NCBI GenBank assembly: GCA_003170935.1
Contig: PMYA01000080.1
Span: forward strand, 18,092 to 30,338
Length of the DNA: 12,247 bases
Direction of reading: 5' to 3'
From: Methanobacteriota archaeon
GTDB lineage: Archaea > Halobacteriota > Bog-38 > Methanoflorentales > Methanoflorentaceae
A program made the position numbers and the translations under genes. Below, piece after piece: positions 1 through 6,513 of the stretch (the stretch's first letter is position 1; each line of letters starts with the position of its first letter). The notes under the pieces were generated by a model. That model saw nothing but the letters and a program-made list of their open reading frames with translations, was not told the DNA's origin and ran no database searches.

Positions 1-18
1 TGCAAGCGCTTTGCTTAG

Positions 19-26
19 TTTTAAGA
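19..26 (+). promoter_or_regulatory. TATA-like box for the mcm operon
   Basis: The A/T-rich element TTTTAAGA is centred about 30 bases before the ATG at 53. Archaeal transcription usually begins about 25 bases after the box centre, so the mRNA would have a leader of only a few bases. This agrees with the lack of a Shine-Dalgarno sequence and argues against the TTG at 11, which would lie upstream of the box. It is a motif match only. Confidence 0.4.
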
Positions 27-52
27 ACGATGATCTGTATAGTTCAATTCAT

Positions 53-2116
53 ATGAGCAGTGATTCCAAGGAGCGGTGGGCTACCTTTTTTACTCGATAC
101 TATGAAAAGCAGATACTGAATCTTGCGAGCGACTACCCGGAGATAAGCAGCATTGATGTAGACTATGCTGCCCTTCAAAACTTTGACATCGCTTTAGCAG
201 ATGCGCTCCTTGATGCCCCGTTACCGATCTTACAAGCAGCACATGACGCGCTCCTTGAATATGACTTGCCAATCGAATGCAAGCTTGACGCAGAAGTTCG
301 AATCATCAATGTCCCTGATAAAATAAAAATTAGGGACCTAAGAAGCAACCATGTGGGAAAGTTCATATCGATCGAAGGACTCATCCGGAAAGCCACTGAA
401 GTACGTCCTAAACTTGCTGAAGCAGGCTTCGAATGTCTGAGCTGCGGGAATATCACAACCGTCGAACAAGACGAAGCCAAACTTAAAGAGCCAGCCGAAT
501 GTTCACACCGCGTCTGTCGGAAGAAAGGACCATTCAAGTTAAATTTCAATCATTCCAAATTCGTTGATGCGCAAAAAATTCGGCTGCAAGAGGCCCCAGA
601 AGGCCTAAAAGGCGGGGAACAGCCACAGATGCTCGATGCAAATGTTGAGGCCACTCTTGCTGGAAAAGTCTTTCCGGGCGACAGAGTTGCTATGACTGGC
701 TTGTTACGAGTTGCACAGCGGCAGTATCAAAACGTAAAAAGCACGACGTTTGATCTATTTCTAGACGCAAACTCAATCGAAATACAAGATAAAGAGTTTC
801 AGGACATTGAGATATTACAGGAAGATGAAGCAAAAATCATCGAACTTGCTGGGAGGGCAGGAATTGACCAAGCTATCATTTCTTCGATAGCCCCGTCAAT
901 TTATGGTTATGAAATGGTCAAAGAGGCAATAGCGCTCCAACTTTTTTCAGGCGTGCCGAAAACACTTCCTGATGGCTCACACTTACGAGGAGACATTCAC
1001 ATTTTACTAGTTGGCGATCCTGGCATAGCAAAATCGCAACTGTTACGATACGTCGTCCAGTTAGCGCCGAGAGGTATATACACGAGTGGCAAAAGTTCAA
1101 CTTCCGCAGGGTTAACCGCGACCGCGATTAAGGATGAATTTGGCGACGGAAGGTGGACTTTAGAGGCCGGCGCACTTGTGCTTGCGGATCAAGGGATAGC
1201 GGCCGTTGACGAGATGGACAAGATGCGAGCTGAGGATAGATCGTCTCTGCACGAAGCCATGGAGCAGCAAACCGTCAGCGTGGCGAAAGCGGGAATTATG
1301 GCAAACTTAAAGAGTCGTTGCGCCTTGTTAGGGGCTGCGAATCCTCGATATGGAAGGTTCGACCCTTATGAGTCAATAGCTGAGCAGATCAACATGCAGC
1401 CCACACTGCTTTCTCGCTTTGACCTGATTTTCGTTCTCACGGACGTGCCGAATGAGGACCGCGACACGGGTATAGCGAAGCATATACTCCAGTCGCATTT
1501 TGCTGGAGAACTCGCCTCTTCTGGCTTCCCAAACGAGGAGATAGAAGCCGCGATGAGCGTCATACGCCCTGTAATTGAATCTGACCTGCTAAGAAAGTTT
1601 ATTGGTTACGCAAAAAGGATCAACCCGATCCTCACTGACGACGCCAAACAGCAATTCATCGACTACTATGTAGGTTTGAGGAAACAAGGTGGTGAGGGGT
1701 CACCTATCCCCATCACTGCCCGCCAACTAGAAGCGCTCGTGCGGCTATCTGAAGCGAGCGCACGCACGCGATTAAGCAAATGGGTGACGCTTGATGACGC
1801 GAAACGCGTCATTCAAATCGTCGAATCTTGTCTCAAAGAGGTAGGAGTTGACCCTGAAACAGGGAAAAGAGATTTCGACGTAATAGCAGTCGGAAAAAGC
1901 AAAAGCCAACAAGAACGAATCAAAAGCATAAGGGATATAATCAGAGAGCTCGAGCGAGAAGCGGGATCCGCGCCTCTTGAAAAAATCGTGGAGAGAGCTT
2001 CAAAATTGGGCTTCGACAAGGATAAAGTTGAGGCAGAGATTACAAAATTAGTGCAAGAAGCAGCAATATTTGAGCCCGTCAGATACAGCGGCAACTATAG
2101 GCTGACACAACAATAA
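53..2116 (+). CDS. mcm: Replicative DNA helicase MCM
   Basis: This is the ring-shaped ATPase that unwinds DNA at the archaeal replication fork. The reading frame is open to the window edge and also has a TTG at 11. I chose the ATG at 53 (687 aa) because it gives the usual MCM N-terminus (a W-x-x-FF-x-x-YY-like segment) and sits just after a TATA-like box. In this numbering, an N-terminal domain carries a zinc knuckle (C128, C131, C150, C155). The AAA+ core shows Walker A GDPGIAKS (321-328), Walker B with DEMDKM (386-391), sensor-1 N430, the arginine finger in LSRFDL (R455) and a sensor-2 region near R557. Residues from about 606 to the end fit the C-terminal winged helix. Length and motifs are complete and no intein is present. 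DUF424 begins one base after its stop, so the two are probably co-transcribed. Confidence 0.97.
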   Translation: MSSDSKERWATFFTRYYEKQILNLASDYPEISSIDVDYAALQNFDIALADALLDAPLPILQAAHDALLEYDLPIECKLDAEVRIINVPDKIKIRDLRSNHVGKFISIEGLIRKATEVRPKLAEAGFECLSCGNITTVEQDEAKLKEPAECSHRVCRKKGPFKLNFNHSKFVDAQKIRLQEAPEGLKGGEQPQMLDANVEATLAGKVFPGDRVAMTGLLRVAQRQYQNVKSTTFDLFLDANSIEIQDKEFQDIEILQEDEAKIIELAGRAGIDQAIISSIAPSIYGYEMVKEAIALQLFSGVPKTLPDGSHLRGDIHILLVGDPGIAKSQLLRYVVQLAPRGIYTSGKSSTSAGLTATAIKDEFGDGRWTLEAGALVLADQGIAAVDEMDKMRAEDRSSLHEAMEQQTVSVAKAGIMANLKSRCALLGAANPRYGRFDPYESIAEQINMQPTLLSRFDLIFVLTDVPNEDRDTGIAKHILQSHFAGELASSGFPNEEIEAAMSVIRPVIESDLLRKFIGYAKRINPILTDDAKQQFIDYYVGLRKQGGEGSPIPITARQLEALVRLSEASARTRLSKWVTLDDAKRVIQIVESCLKEVGVDPETGKRDFDVIAVGKSKSQQERIKSIRDIIRELEREAGSAPLEKIVERASKLGFDKDKVEAEITKLVQEAAIFEPVRYSGNYRLTQQ

Positions 2117-2117
2117 A

Positions 2118-2438
2118 ATGCCGGAAAAAATAACCGCCCTTTCGAGCATATTTTTAAAGTCGTACAATGTGAACAAGGAGATTCTAGTAGCTGCGTGCGA
2201 TTCAGAACTTATCGGGCGGACCTTTTGCGAAGGAGAACTTCACTTGCATGTCAATGAAGACTTCTTCAAAGGTCAGCCGGCAGATGAACACGAAGTGAAA
2301 AAGGCACTAAAAGAAGCTACAATAGCAAATCTAATCGGCGAACGATCTGTTTCTTGCGGCATCGACAGTGGCGTTGTTGATAAGAACTGCGTCATTATAA
2401 TTGACGGCATCCCGCATGCGCAAATGGTTCTTTTCTAG
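2118..2438 (+). CDS. DUF424 family protein
   Basis: This 106-residue protein belongs to the archaeal DUF424 family, whose biochemical role I do not know. Family-like blocks are EILVAACD (21-28), G-x-T-F (33-36), ATIANLIGERSV (68-79) and GIPHAQ near the C-terminus (97-102). No signal peptide, membrane segment or metal knuckle is visible. The first ten or so residues look like an N-terminal extension compared with the family, which normally begins close to the segment equivalent to FLKSYN (12-17). The ATG at 2118 is still the only good start after the mcm stop. There is no Shine-Dalgarno sequence, so translation probably depends on coupling to mcm. Its place between mcm and nmd3, followed by a tRNA enzyme, points to a translation or ribosome-related role by association only. 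Confidence 0.85.
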   Translation: MPEKITALSSIFLKSYNVNKEILVAACDSELIGRTFCEGELHLHVNEDFFKGQPADEHEVKKALKEATIANLIGERSVSCGIDSGVVDKNCVIIIDGIPHAQMVLF

Positions 2439-2444
2439 ATCATT

Positions 2445-2449
2445 GGAGG
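2445..2449 (+). promoter_or_regulatory. Shine-Dalgarno deciding the nmd3 GTG start
   Basis: GGAGG lies four bases before the GTG at 2454. An ATG two bases upstream of the GTG (2452) is in another frame and runs straight into a stop, so the GTG is the functional start. The spacing is shorter than usual. Confidence 0.6.
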
Positions 2450-2453
2450 CAAT

Positions 2454-3473
2454 GTGACTCTCGCAAGCGTTTGTCCCAGCTGTGGCGAGAGTTCGTATGG
2501 CGTGTGCGAACGCTGCCTTGCTAAAAGCCATACTATATCGGCAATTCCAAGCTTCATCTCAATAAAAGTGTGTCCGATTTGTTCCGATCACTTCTTCAAT
2601 GGCAGATGGATTAACGAAGATACCAACAGCGCAGTCGCAAAGGCAATTGGAGAGGCTCTAAATATTGATCCAAACGAAGCAGCTTTGACAATTGTGTCAA
2701 ATCAGGTTTCCCCGACGATCGTACACACACATGTCGAAATCAACGTCTCTGGAGCAGGAGAACCCTGCAAAAGTTTTGACGTAGAGGTTCGTGTGAACCG
2801 AGCGACGTGCGACAGATGTTCTAGAATCTCGGGAGGTTATTACGAAAGCAAAGTGCAAATACGCGCCAACCATAGGAGACCTGAGCGAACCGAGCTCGAT
2901 CGCGCGCTTGAAATTGCTGGAATAAATATTGACCTTGTGCAAAAGACGGATAGACTAGCATTTATCGCAAAAACAATCTGGCTAAGAGAAGGCCTCGACC
3001 TTTATATCGGCTCGGTCAAAGCCGCTAAACGGATTGCACGGGCCTTATTAAGGGAGATGGGGGGGACTATCAGCGATTCGGCTAAGCTGACAGGACGACG
3101 CGACGGAAAGGATGTTTACCGCGTGACTTACCTCGTGAGACTGCCCGAATTTCCGACTGGAACAATTATTCTGTCTCGGCAGCATATTTATGAGATCTGC
3201 TCGACAATTAGCGCAACAAACGCTGTCGACCTAGAGACCGGCAATAGAACTGCTCTGAATCCTGAGGCTTTACGCACTGCAGAGCTCGTTGGAACTCGAA
3301 GTGATGCGAAAAGGACTCTGTTAGTTGCGATCGATGCTGATGAGGTCCACCTGCTCGACCCTGAAACGTACGTTACTCTTACAATCAAGAAGCCCCCGTA
3401 CATCAGTAAGGAAGACGAAGGTAAAGAGATAAAGGTCGTTAAGACGCAAGAAAGGGTATTTATCCTTCCATGA
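2454..3473 (+). CDS. nmd3: NMD3 family protein
   Basis: This is the archaeal homologue of eukaryotic NMD3, the 60S export adaptor. In archaea, which lack a nucleus, it probably helps in maturation or quality control of the large ribosomal subunit. The protein has 339 residues. Its N-terminal half holds four CxxC knuckles (C7/C10, C18/C21, C40/C43, C119/C122), enough for two treble-clef-like zinc sites as in the family. The C-terminal half (about 220-339) is beta-rich and resembles the OB/SH3-like part of NMD3. The GTG start is supported by GGAGG and places the first CxxC at residue 7, as expected. It is 15 bases from DUF424 and overlaps the next gene by 4 bases (ATGA). The archaeal form lacks the long C-terminal extension with nuclear export signals. 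Confidence 0.92.
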   Translation: MTLASVCPSCGESSYGVCERCLAKSHTISAIPSFISIKVCPICSDHFFNGRWINEDTNSAVAKAIGEALNIDPNEAALTIVSNQVSPTIVHTHVEINVSGAGEPCKSFDVEVRVNRATCDRCSRISGGYYESKVQIRANHRRPERTELDRALEIAGINIDLVQKTDRLAFIAKTIWLREGLDLYIGSVKAAKRIARALLREMGGTISDSAKLTGRRDGKDVYRVTYLVRLPEFPTGTIILSRQHIYEICSTISATNAVDLETGNRTALNPEALRTAELVGTRSDAKRTLLVAIDADEVHLLDPETYVTLTIKKPPYISKEDEGKEIKVVKTQERVFILP

Positions 3474-4291
3474 AAGGGCATCAGTTGCTCAAGCAACGAT
3501 TAAAGGCGCCGCTCGCTGAACACGAAAAGATACTGTTGCCACGGGGATGGCAGATCCTTGGCGATTTGGTTCTCGTCAACATCCCGACCAAGATCGTGCA
3601 TCTAAAACACGAGATAGGTGACGCGCTGCTGGATCTTTATCCACGCTGCAAGAGCGCTTTATGGGACAAAGGAGTACGAGGCACCCTTCGGACGCCAGAG
3701 ATCGAAGTCATTGCAGGCTCAGGAACGAGGACTGTCCATAAGGAAAATCACTGCAAATTCGCCCTCGACGCAAGTCGCGTTATGTTCTCAGCAGGCAATT
3801 TTGCTGAACGAGTTCGAATGAGTACTGTCGGCAGCAATGAGAGGGTCCTTGATATGTTTAGCGGTATAGGTCAACTCAGCATTCCGATAGCTGTACACGC
3901 CGGTCCGCAGTCGATTGTCGCTATAGAGCTCAATTCAGTTGCATATCGCTACCTTCGGCAAAATATCCTGCTTAATAACGTAAATAGTATCGTCCGACCC
4001 ATATTAGGCAATTGCGCGAACGTTGCGCCAAGCGCTCAATTCGACCGAGTGATTATGGGGCATTTCGACGCGTGCGACTATCTTCATAAAGCGGTGCGCT
4101 GTTTAGCCCCCGAAGGGATCATACACTATCACGAACTCGTACCTGAAGAATTGATGTACAAACGACCCTATGCGCGAGTCGAGCAAGCGGCGCAGGCACT
4201 CGCGAAATCAGCCGACCTGCTTAGCACGCGCAAAGTTAAAGACTACGCTCCGGGCGTTGCACATGTCGTGGTCGATGCTAGAATTAGCTAA
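3470..4291 (+). CDS. taw2: Taw2-type tRNA aminocarboxypropyltransferase
   Basis: This is a predicted tRNA(Phe) 4-demethylwyosine-37 C7 aminocarboxypropyltransferase, which moves the 3-amino-3-carboxypropyl group of S-adenosylmethionine onto the tricyclic base next to the anticodon. The 273-residue protein has the Trm5/TYW2 layout: an N-terminal part, then TVHKENHCKF (88-97), LDASRVMFSAGN (99-110) with ER (113-114), then a Rossmann fold with motif I DMFSGIGQLS (128-137) and an acidic E153. The VMFS-x-GN wording and the lack of a Trm5-type NPP motif (DRVIMGHF at 192-199 instead), followed by GIIHYHE (216-222), favour Taw2 over the m1G37 methyltransferase Trm5. The start overlaps the nmd3 stop, indicating translational coupling. 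Its end overlaps the end of the opposing methionine synthase gene by 8 bases. A methyltransferase activity cannot be fully excluded. Confidence 0.85.
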   Translation: MKGHQLLKQRLKAPLAEHEKILLPRGWQILGDLVLVNIPTKIVHLKHEIGDALLDLYPRCKSALWDKGVRGTLRTPEIEVIAGSGTRTVHKENHCKFALDASRVMFSAGNFAERVRMSTVGSNERVLDMFSGIGQLSIPIAVHAGPQSIVAIELNSVAYRYLRQNILLNNVNSIVRPILGNCANVAPSAQFDRVIMGHFDACDYLHKAVRCLAPEGIIHYHELVPEELMYKRPYARVEQAAQALAKSADLLSTRKVKDYAPGVAHVVVDARIS

Positions 4292-5228
4292 ACTCGAGTT
4301 TCACGCTGGTAGCGGCGTCAACCAGCACTTTAAGCTTTTGAAACGCAACCTCTCTCGTTTGAAGGCGCAGTCCGCAATCAGGATTGACCCACATATCGTC
4401 ACCAAAAACTTCTATGCCGCGCTCGATTCGCTTCTTAACCGTTTCTACAGATTCTACCTTTGGACTGTCAGTATCTATCACACCGAGCGCGACGCTTTTT
4501 TCGTGGCCTTCAAATGCAGCTCGCGTTAGTTTATCCAACAAAACAGGATATTTGGCTGCTTCAACGCCGATGTATTCCACGTTTTTCAGCTTCAAGAGCT
4601 GGTCATACTCCCTATAGGACGCTACATGAGGATGAAGTTTCACAGGAATCTCAATATCATCAACCGCTGCGTCGATATATCCGAGCACGTTCTCCACGCC
4701 CACGTTAAACAAAGCTGGTTCATCGATCTGCAAAGCATCAGCCCCTGCACGACAAAGCTGGTCAGCTTCAAAGCGGAGCGCTTTTGCAAGGTCACTAAGC
4801 AAACGTGGGTCGAGACTCGACCTGTACGGCGCACCGCGGCTTATAGAAGATGATGCGGCGATTGTGACGGGTCCTGTTATAATCCCTTTGATCTTAGCAC
4901 CGGCTCCCGCATAATGACGCGCTAAAGTGAGGTCCTTTGCAGTAATGCTCTTTAGAGGCCGCGTGATTTTTCCAGTTATGTACGATCGGCCCTTCTCGCT
5001 TTTCATTCCTGGGATTCCAGCTGCAAACGTGCTGACCATATCAGCCCTCACTTGGCCGTCAGAGACCAGTTCAATACCGGCTCGAACTTGATCGACGACT
5101 GCTGCCTTTATAGACGCGACAAAAGGATCCTTTCCAGCCATAAGATCTTGAACACTCATTTTGGCTTTGCAGTCTTCTCCTATGGTGTGCGTCGGGTAGC
5201 TCCCAACCGTGTTTGTAAGAATTCCCAT
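4284..5228 (-). CDS. Core-MetE type folate-independent methionine synthase
   Basis: This is a predicted homocysteine methyltransferase related to the C-terminal half of cobalamin-independent MetE. Short archaeal members lack the folate-binding half and are thought to take the methyl group from a corrinoid protein or methylcobalamin. The 314-residue TIM barrel shows the N-terminal TVGSYP (7-12), SDGQVR (56-61), ITGPVT (117-122), QIDEPA (167-172) and NPDCGL (282-287). The zinc ligands of MetE (H-x-C, E, C) align to H199, H201, E223 and C285, so the second ligand is His rather than Cys. I checked the codons directly: CAT CCT CAT at this site. An AGGAG seven bases before the ATG supports the start. 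It is the last gene of a three-gene set and its ATG follows the DUF123 stop with no gap. I cannot assign it to a named subfamily (MesA, MesB or MesC) by eye. Confidence 0.82.
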   Translation of the reverse strand: MGILTNTVGSYPTHTIGEDCKAKMSVQDLMAGKDPFVASIKAAVVDQVRAGIELVSDGQVRADMVSTFAAGIPGMKSEKGRSYITGKITRPLKSITAKDLTLARHYAGAGAKIKGIITGPVTIAASSSISRGAPYRSSLDPRLLSDLAKALRFEADQLCRAGADALQIDEPALFNVGVENVLGYIDAAVDDIEIPVKLHPHVASYREYDQLLKLKNVEYIGVEAAKYPVLLDKLTRAAFEGHEKSVALGVIDTDSPKVESVETVKKRIERGIEVFGDDMWVNPDCGLRLQTREVAFQKLKVLVDAATSVKLEFS

Positions 5229-5756
5229 TCATGTACTCCTATTTAGCACGCAATCTCTGTTCATAGTGTTTATAAAATAACGTTTACGAACTATCTCTCG
5301 CCCGTCACAGCCCTCTTTGCTCAATGCACCAAGTATCTCCGGACAGGGACTATAAAAAAGCCTGTTTACAGCATCTTCAAGGTCATTAAAGCGGTGGGAG
5401 TAGAAGAGGTGTGAATAGCACCTGCAGTCTGAGGAGCCAAAACCTCCAATGCAGGCAAGCGAAGAGGACTCCCCCAAGTTGCGAGCTATACTACATTCGA
5501 TTCTCTCTTGTGTTGCGATTTCAATCGTCTCGAATACCTCAGAAACGGCTAAGAGGTAATCAACGTGCCACTTTTGCGTCTTGTTACGACCAGCAGAAAC
5601 ATCCAAGTGGCGCTCAACTCGTTTGAAGCCAGCAGCCCCCATCGCCGATCCTACGTACGCATAAAAGCCTGGCGCAAATGCGATGGTCCCGAGCTTTCCA
5701 ACCGTCACATCTTTGGCCGACGCTAGCCAAAGATTTATCACGTAAGCGCCTTTCAT
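5229..5756 (-). CDS. DUF123 / GIY-YIG-like protein (COG1833)
   Basis: This 175-residue protein belongs to the DUF123 family, annotated as Uri-superfamily or GIY-YIG-like endonucleases. Its true activity is unknown. Visible family blocks are the opening KGAYVINL (2-9), YAYVGSA (32-38) matching the YIG half, an R-x-x-R-H segment (46-50), KWHVDYL (62-68) and GFGSSDCRC-x-SHLFY (105-119). I chose the ATG at 5756 over an upstream in-frame ATG at 5813 because it opens directly with the family N-terminus and lies one base after the stop of the upstream gene. The longer form would add 19 residues inside that gene. Residues 121-175 extend past the usual end of the family. Members occur in archaea and some bacteria, sometimes fused to endonuclease III, which hints at DNA repair. 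Here it lies between two metabolic genes. Confidence 0.8.
   Translation of the reverse strand: MKGAYVINLWLASAKDVTVGKLGTIAFAPGFYAYVGSAMGAAGFKRVERHLDVSAGRNKTQKWHVDYLLAVSEVFETIEIATQERIECSIARNLGESSSLACIGGFGSSDCRCYSHLFYSHRFNDLEDAVNRLFYSPCPEILGALSKEGCDGREIVRKRYFINTMNRDCVLNRST
5236..5240 (-). promoter_or_regulatory. Shine-Dalgarno for the methionine synthase gene
   Basis: On the minus strand AGGAG stands seven bases before the ATG at 5228, inside the last codons of the DUF123 gene. It fixes the start of the methionine synthase and shows that it is translated from the same transcript. Confidence 0.65.
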
Positions 5757-5757
5757 T

Positions 5758-6381
5758 TCATTCTGGACTTTCGTTCGCTTTTGCGAACTTAAGAGACTGT
5801 TTAATCTGTTCATCGACGCTATCTGTAGTGATTACCCCATGGCCAGGATATAATACGCTCACTTCCAGCTTCGCTAATCGCGAAATTGATTGAACCAAGT
5901 CGTGCGAGCTTCCGCCAAGCAGATCAGTCCTGCCAATGCCCCCGAAAGGAAAGACCGTGTCTCCAGAAAAAAGGCTCTTTGACTGAGCGTCGTATAAACA
6001 TATACTTCCAGGAGTGTGCCCCGGCGTGTGAATCACGCGCAAGATGGAATCACCGAGATCAATTTGATCTCCGTCTTTCAGCAAAGTATCGACATGAAAC
6101 TTAGGCGCACGAGCACTAAAAGCGTGTGCTGCTGACGCTGCTGTGCCTATATTTTTAGCATCTGCCTCATGCATCATCACTTTAGCACCATTTGAAAAGA
6201 CAAGCTGATCTAACGCTGCCGTGTGATCGTAATGTAAGTGGGTTAGAATGATGCAGCAAGCTTCGTCTAAGGGAAGTCGTTTGGCAATTGTATGAGACCC
6301 TAGATCGATAATTGCTTTTTGCTTTGCATTTAACCAGTAAGTGTTGCCCATATCAGGGCTCGAAAAAGTATCTGTGCGCAT
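5758..6381 (-). CDS. MBL-fold metal-dependent hydrolase, glyoxalase II-like
   Basis: This is a metallo-beta-lactamase-fold hydrolase of 207 residues, a stand-alone domain in the size range of small glyoxalase II-like thioesterases. The two-metal site is complete: HLHYDH (48-53), H122 in TPGHTPGS, D141 in FSGDTVF and H181 in PGHG. The substrate is unknown. A hydroxyacylglutathione substrate is unlikely in an archaeon of this kind, and the C-terminal substrate domain of true glyoxalase II is missing. I used the ATG at 6381. The TTG one codon upstream would add a single residue but lacks support. A TATA-like box lies about 28 bases before the ATG, implying a leaderless mRNA. It is the first gene of the set with DUF123 and the methionine synthase, and diverges from thiC. 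Confidence 0.88.
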   Translation of the reverse strand: MRTDTFSSPDMGNTYWLNAKQKAIIDLGSHTIAKRLPLDEACCIILTHLHYDHTAALDQLVFSNGAKVMMHEADAKNIGTAASAAHAFSARAPKFHVDTLLKDGDQIDLGDSILRVIHTPGHTPGSICLYDAQSKSLFSGDTVFPFGGIGRTDLLGGSSHDLVQSISRLAKLEVSVLYPGHGVITTDSVDEQIKQSLKFAKANESPE

Positions 6382-6404
6382 CAATATAATTTAGCGCCCC
6401 CACT

Positions 6405-6412
6405 CTATTAAA
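6405..6412 (-). promoter_or_regulatory. TATA-like box for the MBL - DUF123 - methionine synthase set
   Basis: On the minus strand TTTAATAG is centred about 27 bases before the ATG at 6381. Transcription would begin at or next to the start codon, giving a leaderless mRNA, in keeping with the absence of a Shine-Dalgarno sequence there. Confidence 0.4.
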
Positions 6413-6449
6413 GATTTGACCAGATCTACAAAGTTTTCAACAGCTCACA

Positions 6450-6491
6450 TTTTTAAGCAACAAGCGCATAAACATTATGTAGAGGTATAAG
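6450..6491 (+). promoter_or_regulatory. thiC core promoter region, two TATA candidates and a palindrome
   Basis: Two boxes could serve thiC. TTTTTAAG (6449-6456) would give a leader of about 35 bases. TATAAG (6486-6491), centred 25-26 bases before the ATG at 6514, would give a leaderless mRNA and suits the lack of a Shine-Dalgarno sequence. Between them lies an inverted repeat, CATAA-ACA-TTATG (6467-6479). No TPP riboswitch core motif is seen in this leader. Confidence 0.4.
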
Positions 6492-6513
6492 CTAAGCACA
6501 GCCAAAAAACAGC

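Noticed and set aside
11..52. TTG start extending MCM by 14 residues
   Set aside because: It lies upstream of the likely TATA box, adds residues not seen in the family, and the ATG at 53 gives a normal N-terminus. The open frame to the window edge is most likely chance.
3470..4291. Trm5 (tRNA m1G37 methyltransferase) as the identity of this gene
   Set aside because: The NPP-type catalytic motif is absent. The VMFS-x-GN and GIIHYHE wording matches the Taw2/TYW2 branch better.
4170..5246. Several plus-strand open frames opposite the methionine synthase gene
   Set aside because: They are antisense shadows of a strongly conserved coding sequence and show no recognisable family or start signals.
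5757..5813. Longer DUF123 protein starting at 5813
   Set aside because: The extra 19 residues overlap the MBL gene and precede the clear family N-terminus KGAYVINL. The ATG at 5756 fits the one-base spacing.
6385..6513. TPP riboswitch before thiC
   Set aside because: The leader is at most about 60 bases, and the conserved CTGAGA-type core is not present in this gap.
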